This document shows positions 12,601 to 25,500 of a DNA stretch of 64,000 nucleotides, one piece after another. The translations under genes were made by a program, and so were the position numbers. Numbering within the stretch: the first letter of the stretch is position 1; every line of letters starts with the position of its first letter. Location: positions 1,695,375 through 1,759,374 of the forward strand of contig NC_087072.1 in assembly GCF_026151205.1 (NCBI RefSeq), written 5' to 3'. The stretch comes from Bolinopsis microptera (lineage: Eukaryota > Ctenophora > Tentaculata > Lobata > Bolinopsidae). The notes below the pieces were generated by a model that was not told the origin of the DNA, searched no databases, and was given only the letters and a program-made list of their open reading frames with translations.

Positions 12601-13696
12601 TGCTTATAGGCTATAATCTAATTTTAGAATCTCGAGTGAGGATTCCTCACTCGAGATTCTAAAATCCTCACTGAGGAATGCAGATGCTGTCAGCTGTGGG
12701 ATAAAATGTGGGAAATTGGGAAATTCTTTACCTGCACCCTTTAATCTACCCACTAAATAGTGTCATTTTGGGTGGGATCATTCTTAACACTATATAAATC
12801 ACAAATAAGATAAATTACACATAACAATTACACGGATTAAATAACACATTGATTAGATGAAATATAAATTTTATATAACAAATCGAATAGTAACACATCT
12901 CCTATTTCAGTTATAAGGCACCAGATTTCTTCTTGCTGCGATCCTGGATCCCCTCCCTAATATTCAGCGCAGTCATAACGTTTGGTACTATCGGCCGACA
13001 GCTCTCTGCCTTCGTAAGTACTTTATACCCACTCGCTAAGAACATTAGTACATTATACATATATCTGTTCGTGTTTACGAAAAGTACATTATGTTTTGTA
13101 CAATAGCATTATGAGCTGTACAATAGCAGCATTAGCAGAGATATAAACATGTAATTTATTGTGCAGCCTGTAACCCAGTGTAGTGACATCACACTGGGGT
13201 TACAGTTACCACCTTCAACATTACTCCTGTAACAAATATCGCATTCCTTTGTTATCACATATCTTTGAACTGAAATAACAGCTCCTAACTTCAATACCAC
13301 ATATTTTAAATTTGAATTCCAAATCACTGCTTATATTGGACCCTATAAGATATCCCTCCTTATACACACTGTGTGTTATAACTTACATAACTCAATAAGT
13401 GTTAAGTTTAATACTGGCTACAGCAGGTTTTAGGGCCTGGTTATACACGTCACCTTACCTTGTGCAAATGTGCACGTCACCCCTCTAAATATTTCTGATT
13501 AGTTATAACTAGAATACATATATTCTTTATTATTATATGTATATTACACATATTACGGGATATGACACGTACTGCATATTTATTATTTAAATGCTTTTAG
13601 TTATTTTTAGATGCATATTCACGTGTATTGCATTACATTTTACTTTCTCAAATATTTGCAATATTTCAGAGATTTACACACAGCCACGAAGATTGA
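6677..13696 (+). CDS. INSIG: Insulin-induced gene protein (INSIG), ER sterol sensor
   Basis: Exons: 6677-6784, 8171-8282, 10241-10311, 10538-10704, 12911-13013, 13670-13696. All joins keep frame with GT-AG, giving 195 aa (human INSIG2 has about 225). Recognisable family blocks run in order: hydrophobic helix 1 ending in LLIQRE, SSAWWVP (exon 2), RCSIIFFGINHA (exon 3), MQLSVTLGVLS...MWWLFDR (exon 4), APDFFLLRSWIPS...GTIGRQL (exon 5), and a short C-tail. In animals INSIG sits in the ER membrane, binds oxysterol, retains SCAP-SREBP and brings ubiquitin ligases to membrane-bound HMGR. The Asp of FDR, needed for SCAP binding in vertebrates, is kept. The least certain boundary is the start of exon 3, chosen because it is the only join that holds frame. 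The neighbour on the opposite strand is HMGR. Confidence 0.93.
7074..8083. repeat. 19-bp minisatellite in INSIG intron 1, about 53 units
   Basis: Nearly perfect tandem copies of CCCTCACACCCTCTCCTAA, with rare variants (CCCCCTCC, CCTACCCC, CCTTCCCC). The array is followed by a short ggttacta repeat (8087-8147). One more unit then ends directly in the intron 1 acceptor (ctcctaaccag, 8170). Confidence 0.97.
8614..9713 (-). CDS. Unrecognised two-exon gene nested in INSIG intron 2
   Basis: Exon 1 is 9713-9285 and encodes 143 aa. It starts MGNDTRP, a possible N-myristoylation site, has a basic Cys-containing segment, and ends in a likely coiled coil (about residues 90-143, with repeated Leu/Arg/Glu heptads). 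The donor is caag/gtaaaa. Exon 2 is 9198-8614 and encodes 194 residues. It joins in frame only if the second AG of ttcagcaaag is used as acceptor. It has a short hydrophobic stretch (CSFVVIASLLLL), a direct duplication of AAQRSLADHPEVDWC, and a charged Lys-rich tail. I do not recognise the family. The whole gene lies antisense within INSIG intron 2 (8283-10240). Confidence 0.6.
9232..9310. repeat. 29-bp triplication of a 5' splice site
   Basis: Three tandem copies of a 29-bp unit (on the minus strand: gccaaactacaacacaag then gtaaaaacata). Each copy carries the end of exon 1 of the nested gene plus its GT donor. Only the first copy met on the minus strand (ending at 9285) keeps frame; reading past it meets TAG at once. 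Confidence 0.85.
10903..11393. mobile_element. Dispersed repeat with CCCGTGCCTTCGGCCGGG-type start
   Basis: It begins attactagtgtaacccgtgccttcggccggga and ends ttattagtataga. A related start is at about 30289-30325 (tactagagtaacccagccttcggtcggga), and a weaker one is at about 40993 (tactagcaagcccgtgg). It lies in INSIG intron 4. No intact ORF is present. The class is not certain; a non-LTR 3' fragment or Helitron-like element are possible. Confidence 0.45.
11811..11979. mobile_element. Fold-back MITE-like element, 169 bp
   Basis: Arms of about 55 bp are inverted: TGATTTTTGAGATAATATCC at 11811 is mirrored by ggatattatctcaaaaatca ending at 11979. The similarity continues through ggtaggaca...gtgaaactac. 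The middle has repeated taaacagtagt. It lies in INSIG intron 4 and is noncoding. Confidence 0.7.
12009..12610. repeat. Short tandem repeats in INSIG intron 4
   Basis: Three imperfect copies of tttctaatagtctattata lie at about 12023-12110. Two copies of accaatgttagagtttggac (about 31-bp period) lie at about 12488-12550, and three copies of gtgtaagcaaaagtgttg at about 12551-12595. No function is evident. Confidence 0.7.
12622..12664. repeat. Perfect 43-nt palindrome
   Basis: The 21-nt left arm (12622-12642, core AGAATCTCGAGTGAGGA) is followed by one spacer base and its perfect reverse complement (12644-12664). It lies in INSIG intron 4. A partial third copy of the arm (tcctcactgagga) follows immediately. 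Confidence 0.9.
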
Positions 13697-16522
13697 AATC
13701 AGTTTCTTAAGAAACAACGCAAAAACACTACACTAGATAGAAGCATTCAGAGTTAAACAGATGAAATCATAAGCAGTCAACGTTAACAAGATCACAATAT
13801 TTTGTCATCCAGAATAATCATCGGCACGTTGAAGATCACGACGGGTTGTGATGAGAAGTGTGACAGAGGTTTGAAATTAGATAACATTTACGGAACCTTT
13901 CCATTTCTATTGAATTAGAACTGTGTAGCTTTTCGGATTCGGATCATTTTATACGATATATCGAATTTTACATTCTTATTGGGCATGTTGTCCGGAAATT
14001 TGTTTTTAATAAAACGAAAATATTTTTATTTTTGCTCTGGGCCGATCTTTTTATTCAAGGTAACCGTGCTAAGTCTTATATATTAATTAATAATATCAAT
14101 AATAATATCAATATATATAATATATCTTCTTTTCTTATTAATATAGGTTAAGTTTAATATTACTTTAAAATTTAAGTTGAATACAGTATGTTCTACTTTC
14201 TAGGCAGTCCCTGGGTTAAAAGTGCAGTATTAAATAATACCATTTATGTTGGTTATCAATTTTAGTTATGAAATTTAGTTATTAGTTTGAGTTATCAATC
14301 TCTGATAGCCATGGTAACCTTATAAATAATAAGTTCTGTTTTATTAATCCTCATAATCATGATAATAATGATAGTGGTAAATGTAAGTTTTGGTTATAAT
14401 AGTTCAATTCTACATGGTGTCCACAAGCATTTCATGTTCTCAGGAATTCTCTTCAGAAATACATAGTTAACATAGTCTTTAGATTTCATGATATTAGGTG
14501 CAAAGACATGATTGTTTTGTTTGGAAAGTGACCGCTTTATTATTGTGTGGTATCATCATATTCATCAAGGTAGAATTTATGATTATAATGTATGATAAAT
14601 ATCACTGTTCTTTGGTTTAATAATTCCAAAACTAAAGCATGCATCTCATCTTATTGTTGATTATTTCTTTAAATATCTTCCATAGAGGGGTTTACATTTG
14701 AATTATTTGACAGTGACTCACTTCACAGACATGAGTCTGTGTGCATGAAGCATTTTTAGGAGTACACTGAATATTTTAATCTTATTTGAAAATTGTTACT
14801 GTATATTAATTTATTTTTGATGTACTTGAATTAAGTCTATTTTCTGTGCAGTTTACATTTATTTCGGCACGTTCAAGGACTGGAGGTGAAATTTAAAATT
14901 AGCTGATATCAGATTATCAGGTTATCCGACGGTAATTTCCGTTTAGGGGACGTTTTCCAAGAAATAAGTGTGCTCGGTTGTTCTGGTTCCCTGCCACGTG
15001 AAAACTTTTAACATTTTAATTTGAGATAAGATTGCAGTGCCAAGAATTGAAAAAAAACATGGAGCCACGAATACTCCGCTATCCTTTGAATTTAAAGTCT
15101 ACAGCATGGTGCAGACGGCTGGCGCGAACACCTTACACTCGTACTGAGGGAGACCATTTTGCGCGCAAGCAGCGCTGTGGCTGCGCGTTTCATGCTAACG
15201 AAACAAAGATCATCCGAGTTGAATATCAGGTGATACTTGGAAGATGCAGTACGCCCACGTGCTAAATAGACTATAGTAGTTGTCGGACCGTGCACCTGCG
15301 AAGGTATATCACGCTACTTTGCGGGTATTCAACAGTATATGTAAATTGTAGCAGCTGGTCCACGTACTATCATGTAGCAAAGATGATCAGCTGACAGCTC
15401 ATACTATTCATTGTTCATGATCTGGTGACTTTTGGGAAATGTTTCGCTCACCTCCTGTCATCTGATATGATGGTAAGCAATTCCTTCTCAGGGAGAGATG
15501 TTAAAATTTTTGGCTGTGATGGAAAGTAGAATCGTTGGTTCATGCATAGCAATCATAACTTACAGTTTGGTTACCGGAGGACTGCAGTGGGGGAGGGGGG
15601 AACTGGAGGACTGCAGGGGGAGGCGCCACTGGAGGACTACAGTGGGGGGGGGGCGCCTAATCTATATGTAATTATGAACACGATAGCCTGAGGTCCCCAG
15701 GTAAGAGGACTGCAGTGGGGGGGGGGGGGCCACCGAAGGACTGCAGTGGGGGGCCTGCGCTGGAGGACTGCAGGCTACTCTATGAAGCTCCAACCTGACA
15801 ACCTCGTATTAGTTTTAAAAGACCCCGGATTCGTTTTAATATGATGGAATTCAGAGGAAGGCGAGGCTGGCATAATTAGTGATTCTGATTAAAGGGTGAG
15901 GAGAGCAAGTTAATTAAGTATCGTGGTAATGGGCCGTTTGTAGTTCGCACATTACAGTATTCACTTTTTGGCCAATTGTTTACCCCTTCCTTTCAGTTTG
16001 AACCCCCTCCTTAGTAATTAAGTAATATGTGAGCGACGCGACTGAACGGGTGATGAGTTATAAACCTAAGTGAGTGACCAATTAGGTGTCGATTTTATTT
16101 CAATTATACGGATGCCGTGGCCCTTTCAGTAGAGTTTAATCATTTAACAGTAGCCTTTGTGATTCAAACATTTATTCGGCTATGCCGCGCCGGCTGCTCT
16201 AGCTATCTTTCATTTTGGTCACACCAGGAACTCTCCATTACATGCACTCTCTCGTCCGTCACGCACATCAGAAACTGATCTACGCGCGCACACGTGTTTT
16301 ATTGCGCAAGACTGTCTACAAATTCGATTGTCGCGTATTCCAATTCTCATTTGAGAAGAACGTTTACAGCACAGATAAACGGTCAATATTCACAAAAATA
16401 AACACGCAGTCTGAATAAAAGAAATCATACACAAATCATAAGAATAACAAATAGCCCTAGTCCTCACCAAAACATTCCATCGTTACGCTACCTATATACT
16501 CCATATTCAGTCCACCGTTACG
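13697..16522. other. Intergenic between convergent INSIG and HMGR
   Basis: This holds the 3' ends of both genes; an AATAAA at about 14008 could end INSIG. At about 15575-15775 several G-rich units of ggaggactgcagtggggg form runs of up to about 11 G, a potential quadruplex region. No convincing coding exon is present. Short open frames at 15032-15265 and 16215-16418 have no family resemblance. Confidence 0.6.
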
Positions 16523-19500
16523 CTACCTCTCTGCTCTATTGAGTTGCATGTGAGACTTAACCAGGTCTCCAGAACAGAGAGCGGAGAGAAGGGATATCTC
16601 ACCAGCTAACACTGCTCCACATACCACCTGTAATAGGGGAGATTGAGGAAACTAAACACTGCTCCACATACCACCTGTAATAGGGGAGATTGAGGAAACT
16701 AAATCATAAAGTAAACATGGTGCGTGGTGTATTATAATGTATATAAGTTAAGTGTATAATATATAATGTATTATATATACCCTATATAGTTAAGTGTAAG
16801 CAGTGTTCGTGTATCCTACACCCATCTTCGAAAGGGCATTTCGGTGATGCTTTTAATATGATTACCTTTAATATGATTCACACTGGTCATATCCATTGAG
16901 ACTACAATAATCAGGTCAGGTACATGAACAACTGTAACTGTGGAAGTTACACAACTTGATGAGGTAAACTCTCAATATGCAGGAAGTACATGGTGACCTG
17001 GGACAAAACACACAAGCATTGTTAAAATATTTACTAAACGCTTTAAAAAACTTAAACTTCAATAATAAGTTGTGTACACCAGGTGGGTAACAGTAAGGCA
17101 GATTTCTCTTATAGGAATAGGAGCGGGAATTATTGTACCTGTGCTTATTATATTATGTCATATTATCTATTATCAAGTATCACTACTGAACAACACACTA
17201 CAAAACAAACACCATTAGCAAAATGATTAAAGTTTGTGTGATGTCTCTCTTGCTGGAGTCAGCATTCAGCTGCTAAGCGGACACAGAGGTCCTGCTCACA
17301 GCGGTTATCCCTCCTCCGGAACAACTAAAGAACTTATCACAACACTAAGGATCATAGTCCGGGTGGAAATTACCGTGGTTACACGTGAGTTCGTATTTCA
17401 AAAAATAAGAAATAACAATAATTCGGCACCATGATCAGAGGAGAGATTGTGTCACCCTCCTCACCAAGAAATATTTCTACATCTACTCGGTAGTTGGTGG
17501 TGAGCTTCATGCTATTACCGGGGCGTAATGTTGGTGGCTGAGTGTCCCTATTAGTAGCAACACAGATAGGCATTTGGTATGATGACCTTCCTTGGTACAG
17601 TAACAAACACAGATGGTATCAAGTTTCACTAATACCGTCAGTAATTATAACCCCCTGGTTGGGTTAAAACTTGGACTGAATCCAAGAAACCAGACACGCA
17701 GCTCTGTGTACTGGAATATTACTATACCTGGAGTAGATATTACTATACTGGAGTATCACTCCAGTATAATCATTAGAAGTTGAAATACACTGAAAGTCAT
17801 GGTTGAGTAGACATTAGACAACGTCATAATATGTCCTGTTAATGTTACACTGTATTGCGATTTACGATAACAATCAAATATCGAGGCAAATTTATTGATT
17901 GCAGGTAAGGACAATGTATAATTCAGCAGTGTTGATATATAATGACTAACTCTCTAATCTACGAACGAGAGGGTTTCTGTCCATTTGTGGAAAAAAGGTG
18001 TTGGAAAATTAAAGGCACTTGCGAAGGATGATGATTAATCACTCTACACTGTCACGTGACTTTTTAAATTTAATATCACCTGATCGAGACAGTTTTTCTT
18101 CGCCAATATCTGGCCCGGGGAGCATTTTAACCCTATTTCATGGGAGCATGGGGGGGGTGATTCGGAATCAGCGTCCGAAAATACATCGTTCTAAGTTGGT
18201 TTCAACTGACGGGGGCCCGTTTAGAAAAATCTCGAAGATCGAGTGTAGAGTGATTTAGTATGCTCGACTAACGAACTCCTACTCGTCACATTCCATCATT
18301 TAATCAAAAACGAACAACTCAATCAACCCTTTATTTTACAGCTCTCTGAATTCAACATATTTTGTTTACAGTGAAACATGAAACATACCGTACCTAAACT
18401 AGTTTGAAATACAATAGAGAAATGCAGTATCATCTAACATGTAAAGTCGTGTTTTACACTTTGGTAAAGGTTAGTCCAGAAGGGACTGACTACTGACTGA
18501 GTCTGCCAATCTTATACTTTTACAGAAAGTATGTGAGGAATCCTAACACAAAGAGTTACCTGAGCTAACAAAGCAGCATTAATGTTCACGTCCGGGGCAC
18601 TTGTTAGAAGTTGTAAGTTATTCTGTTGAGCAGCCAGTGAGGTTCCTCCACCAACTGTGCCTACCTGACGTGAAATTAACCTTATAATCATGATCAATAA
18701 TATTTTACTTTTTAGACGTGCTGGGTCTTGGTGCCCACGAGAGAATGTCTCACCTCTCCACCAGTATCCGAATCTAGAAACCATTCCAAGTTACTGTAAA
18801 AGAGAATCAATTAAGCTTAACTTGGAAACTAACCTCAATACAAGGCATAGTGACACTGACATACAGGTCTCCCCGATCCAAACATTCCATATTCACCATT
18901 GCCATGGAACTGGTCCCTGCCTGCGCTATGTCCTGTCCTGTTGCTAGGTAAATACCTGCCACTATGTTACTAGCGTGTGCGTTATTACCACCTGGGAAGA
19001 TTACATTTAGTTCTGCTTTGTCAAACTATATGGGGGGGGGGGGGCTGTATTGTATTCTCGGTTCGGCCGGAACCACTTTTTTGGCCGGGACCAGAAAAAT
19101 ATGCCGGGAACGGCTAGTATAGGAAAAATTTTACTTGTAATAAAAATTTGGTATTATCACACAGCCGATCTCATTCGATGACTCTTAGTATATTGATCTT
19201 ATATAACGTACATGGTGTTTCCATAATATTTTATATTTTGATTTTAGCATAAAACATACTCCTCATGTGCGACTACTTTACCTATTACGGCATAACACAT
19301 GCATTATTTATTGAGATTAATGCTAACCATAAAAAATGACTTTTGTTTTTACCGCGTGACCTTAGATATTATATATCATCAGTTTTTATTGTACATTCAG
19401 CGATGTAATGATAACAGCTTCTAAAAACAATAACAATCTGTATCCCTAGCTGAGCCAGCTTCTCCGGATCTATCTGTGTACACCTCCTCCCTTAGTTTCA

Positions 19501-22500
19501 ATGTGGCGAAAAAAAGTTGTAGGGAATAACAGACTGAGCCTCCGGTCGTAGAAATGAACTTGTTTTTAAAATACAACTTAAGGGCAATAAACTACGAAAT
19601 AGATCAGGTCAAGTCCCACCTGTTGGTAACCTGGCCCGTAACAGTCTGAACAAAGACTATACTATACTGATGACGACTCACGCAACGACAGTATGATTTC
19701 TGAGTCCGAAGAAGAGGCAGTGAGATTGAATTTACAGATGATGAGGGAAAGCATTTTGCTTTAAACTTAAGGGGGGGGGTTCACCCTGATTTTTTTGTGA
19801 AACTTGGTTTCGAGATAGCAGTTGTCCGACAAACTAGGACCAGTGACCAAACTTTTGAGGGGGTCCCGGACCCCAACCGCCAAAAGGTGCCCGCGGGGCA
19901 GCCACGCCCATATTTGGTCCAAATTAGGCCCAATTTAGCCAAATACCTTGAACATGCTCAGAAACCAGATTTTAGGTGCTTTACTTGTAGCTAGTGGTCC
20001 CCTGAACTTGTCTATGAATTTTCATCAAGATTGGACAAAAAATGACTGAGTTATGAGCCAAAAACCATATGACCATATTTGGGCATACGCACCAAATTTG
20101 ATCAATTTTTGCCCATAAATTGGTCAAATATCAATATTTTTGAATGAAACCAACTTTATATGTAAGATAAGTCTATACTACACATTCTCTATGATTATCA
20201 GCTCAATATCTACCTAACTGTAGATTCTATGTTCAAATAATCGCAAAAAATGAACAAAATCGCTCATATCTCAGTTCGCGATATTTGCAAAACTGATTTC
20301 GCTCAAAACAATAGAACTCAATAGGGTTTCAATATTTTTACATGAAATTTTCAGAATCAACGTAGAATCGCATTTCGACCTTAAGTTTTGTATTGGAATT
20401 TTGAGTTAGGCCTTTAAAAAAATTCGGCGGCCAAATTCTGAATTTTGCAGTGCAAATTTTGGAATTTGGCCGCCAACTAGAACATAATAAATGAACAACA
20501 TAATACAATATACCACGTCATAATAAATAAAACACTAATCGAATTGTCCCGATTTATAAGAATCGTCAACAGCAGCAGCAGCACCAGTTGCTGTCTTTAC
20601 GATGTCAATCATCTCCTTGTCCATGTAAGTCTCCTCACTTACAATCCTTTTCTTGTCTTCTTCGACGATGAACTTTGTCAAGAACAAGGTTGGCTTGAAA
20701 CTGTTCTTCTCAACTATCTTCCTCAGGTATGAGTGCCCAGAGTTATTTTGCACGACACCTCGTGCAAAAGCTCCTCTTAGAATCTCAGGACCTCGGAACT
20801 GAAAAGATAAATGTGGTACAATAGACAGTTATATGATTACTACTCGCACAAGTAATTGAATTCTGAAACAATGATTATATTTATAGCCCAAATGATTAAT
20901 CGGCTCATTATACCTTCTTTTTCGAATGCTGGCTGTGAACCGAGCTGAAGAGGGATTCCAAGTCGTCAGTGTGGAGACCCTTCGAGAGTTTCACAAGCAT
21001 TAGATCGCTAGTGAATTCGTCAATTATTGGCAGCAGCAATTGATAGAACTCGCCGTACAAGTGCGTCTTTTTCTTTTCGTCATACCTGATTTAAAGAGCT
21101 CAGTAATTCCTCTCCTGTGCAATGGGGGTAAAAATGTTTTGCAAATAACAGCTGGTCTAAGATATGATTAAAAATGTTTAGTGATTCAATAAGACTAACT
21201 CTGAAAGGTCACCAGCTTGCTGTCTCCTCCAACCACAAAAGCTATTCTTTCCTTTGGGGCACAGTTTGTGACGATGAGCAGGAGGTGTCACCATGCAGTT
21301 GTGCAAGAAAACTCCCCGGATCCCTTTGTTCAAACGTTTCATCTGTGATAGTTGTCGTTGTAAGCTTGTATATTTCCGATGTCAGGTACTTGCGAGACAG
21401 AAAAAATATGCATTGTTTGACCTCTTAGGACTTGTGACGAAATATTTATAATAAAATTATATTTATACCTTCGCTTCGACCGATATCGTTTCAGCAGTCA
21501 CGCTCTTAACAACCTTCTTGACCTGTATCTGCAAACTGGTGCACTTCTCTCCCGTCATCGGGTGACCACCAGCCCCTCTTATGGAAGCATTCTTCTGCTC
21601 TGTTACCTCGATTTTGTCCTTCTTCTTTTTTTCTACCAGAACATTCACAAATGGGAACTTGTGATTCCTCAATCTAGCTCCGAGGTTTCGGCACCAGTGT
21701 TCCACGCAGTAGTTATCGTTGACTCTCAGGCATCCGACAACACCCTTCTGGTGGTCTAGCTCCCACTGCTTAAACTCGTCGCTCTTCCTGTTATAAGTAT
21801 AATTTACTATTAATTTACAGTGCAGAACTTGGTTATATCAAAAGCAAAAAAAAAACTATTACCAATCGATAGGCCATAAAACACACTTACAGAAATGATT
21901 TCCATTCAGGAGACTTTGCATCTGAATGCTGTAGTTTTGTACAAGTGGCACACAGACCCAAATCCTTGTACGCAATTCTGATATGGAACATTACATCTGA
22001 GTCCCTATCACGTACGACTCCGTCAAACACCACCCCTCCTTCCGGCCAGCTTTGACTCCGTTCGAACATTTCCCGAACACCTGTGGCCTCCATTCCGCCA
22101 CTGGATCCTTCGTAATTAGCCTGCGATTAGACTGTAAGTTTTGTAATTGGACACTATTGCCGTTTGTCATTGAGCAATTCTTATTGTACGTTTACTGATT
22201 ATCATAAAGACTGAATATAACGATAGCACTAGCAGTATCTACTAAGAACTTACTGAGCAGTTGGCACAGGAAACAATCTCACTGTCTTTCTGCATATTGC
22301 AGCTATTGCAATATTTCGACTTGAAGATATAGTCTAACGCTTTACCAGTTTTTGAGGACAACACCACAACAAACCCAAAGTTTGACGTAAAACCCGCTTT
22401 CGACCAGCTTCCGTCGATTTTAACTGTGATTCGAGGTTTCTCACCGACGTACAAAGTTGACTGCTGATTCTTAGCTAGAGAAAGCTCCTCGACTCTATGG

Positions 22501-25500
22501 ACAGTAACTTCGATTGATTCCTCTTGAATGTTGAACTGGAATCTTGGTGCTCTATCCCCATCAGGCCTTTGAACTTGTTGAGACCTGATGTAAACATAAA
22601 TTTCTGTTGATAGATCAGTAAGGTTATTTACAAAAATACTAAAAGATAGATGTTGATAAGTTGATACGAGATGGTAGAGTAAAAATAAGATAATACCTGC
22701 GAAATGGATGTCCAGACACCTCATTGACATTTGCATTCTCTGTTGCGACCAATCGCTAACCTGGACAACTTGGTTACAGCTGCAGTGAACTCTGATGGAG
22801 GTGGTTTGTGCGCTCTGGTCAACTTCCAACTCTCTCATTGGTTTCGTGCATCTGAATATATTTATTTAGAGTTCAATAAAGAAAACTGATAATAATTGTT
22901 ATATTATTTTAATCAATTTATGTTCGTGATCATTTAGGTTAAATATCATAAAAATGGGATTACCTATTACGTCCACCAACGTCCAAGTGATTATACGATA
23001 CAAGTTCAAAAGCTCCTTCAAACTTTCCTGGGACATTACAACAGTTAAACCCGACTCTTCGCTTTCCTTGACTGCAGCTGACCTTTGCAGTACTGCCTTC
23101 CTCGCTAAAGTTGGGGACTCTGGGGACTCTGTACCAGACACAATGTTGTATAGTTTCTTTCTGGAGGTGGACTTTTTCAGAGCTCTTAGTTGCAGTTCCT
23201 CCAGTTTATCAGCACCCTCTGGAAAATGGGAAATTACTTTTAGTCACTTAGAAATATCAAAGTTGACATTACCAATGAAGTACTCAAATATTAGCTGGAA
23301 TAAACTACAAAACGGACCTATAATTTGGGGATTTTATCTACCTACCATCTTGGGAACTCAAGTCAGGACTACTGATCTCAACATGGACAATACTGGAAGT
23401 CGGTGTATCCTCTAGCGTCGTCGGTCTGGTCTGAGGTGGAGGTGTTTGAACTTCTATGGGCTGAGGTTGAGGACTTTGATCTGGTTGGGGTGTAGTTTTC
23501 TGAACACGTTTATCCAGGGGAAGATTTCCAAAACCAGACATCTTGCGCTTTTTTGGTCCCATGACTATAACTAATACTCATTGTCAGAAATCAAAGAATT
23601 ATATTAGTTCACTTACAATCGAAAACATTGGTAAATATCTGAATGTCATACAGAAACGTTTTGTTTTAGTTTATAGACGAGATGCTTGTATAATTGAGTT
23701 CAAAATGAAACAAACGTACCAAATTTTGGGTTGTGCGGTGAAACACATTTCTGGTCAAAGTATCACTGGACCCGAAGGCCCTCAACATACCACCCTGAGG
23801 TAAGGCCAGTGAATCGTTTATCGTGATCTGGCCAAACCACTTAATTTAAAACTCTAATTTAATTAATCTTTAACAAAAACTATATATGAACTCACAAAAT
23901 AATTTGTTGTGTTTTAAAACAAATAATGCTTGTTTACTGAGAGCAGGTGAAAGTTGGTTTTTACGCTTACGATTTTATCGTAAATTTAGATTCGAAAGTA
24001 TTTTAAATCCAATTTAGTCACAATATTATATAAACAATAAAAATTTGTGATTTTCCGACGGGTAGATACCAACTTTTGAAACCCATTTTGGGTATTTTCC
24101 TGAGAAGATATCGACATGCGGACTTCACTACGTTGTTTAGAATCATTTGAAGTACAACTGACATGAATTTCACATGGATTGAGGAAAGTTTAATTTTTGG
24201 TCATTTTGGTCATTTTTTGGGCCATGTGACCAACTTTTGAAGCCCATTTTTGGCAACTTCCCAATAAGATATCGACATGGGAATTTCACCACAAGATTCC
24301 AAATCGTCTCAAGTGTATGAAACCACTTAAAACAGAAAATCGATAAACCATTAATTTTTGACATGAACCCCCCCCCCCCCCCCCCCCTAAGTTTTTAAAA
24401 CAATTAGTGTTTTTATTCATTTCTACGAAAAGTTTCTCAATATTATTTAACAAAAATGGGCAAAAATTTAGAAAAAATTATGGTTTGGTCCCGGCTAAAA
24501 TGCCGAATTTTAATCGGGACTGGGATTCCAAAAATAGGCCAATTTTAACCACGAGCGGGATTCCGGTCGAGCCTTGATTGTATTTGACCTTGATATCCTT
24601 GACACAATTTTCAGAGTTTCACAAAAGTGCAGACGAACCTATGCAGCCAGCAAGACTGGATCCGACGTGGTTTTTAGAGGAGTTCAACTCCGCAAGAGCT
24701 CCAGCAGATGTCTTGAGAACTGATTTGATGACGTCACACTTAAGAGTGACGTCACAGGAAATGCTGTAACCTCTGTTGTTTATCCAGTTCATTGCTGACG
24801 GTTTCTTGTCAACACAGTAGTTACCTGAATCGTAGCAAGTAATGATTAGTGTGGTGTATGAGGGGAAATGTTCCAATGTACAAAACATTAGAGGCTATCA
24901 CCTTATTCAATTAACGAAGTTTTTTCTCGTCTTTAATGATAAAATAGGGAAAAACTGAAATAGATCGATGAATTCTGATGCAGTGGGCTTGCACTTTGCA
25001 GGTTCGTATATTAAGTTTCATCATTGAACAAAAGGAATATTGTTTACACAGTAAGAGTTTTCCGCTAAGAGTCTAACATAAACTCACCACTTATACTAAG
25101 GACAGTCATGTTCTCAAAAACGTCAACCGTTTGAAGAAACTGAAGCATCTTCTCGCAGCCTTTACTGATCATGTTCATACCCATTGCATCACCAGTCGCG
25201 GCTACTACCCTCAGAAACAGTAACTTTCCCGCTTGCTTCGGATTAATCGACTTCAACTTGGCGAATCTACTGGTACTCTCGAACTGCGCCCTTATTTTCT
25301 CAAAATTACCAGGTTCTAATATCCAATCAGCAGCTTGCTTTGCTGCCCTGCCGCAACTGAACTTGATCAGTGGAGCCCGGGTCATCCCGAAGTAGGTTTG
25401 AGTACTGTCTATTCCACCACTGAAAATAGTTGGTGGTTCAGAAATTTCAACGGGGTATCTGCTTTGTTTAATGAGAATTAAGCAAGTTTAACGTAATCAC

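Noticed and set aside
15032-15295. Short frames on both strands between INSIG and HMGR
   Set aside because: No family resemblance, overlapping on both strands, no splice context.
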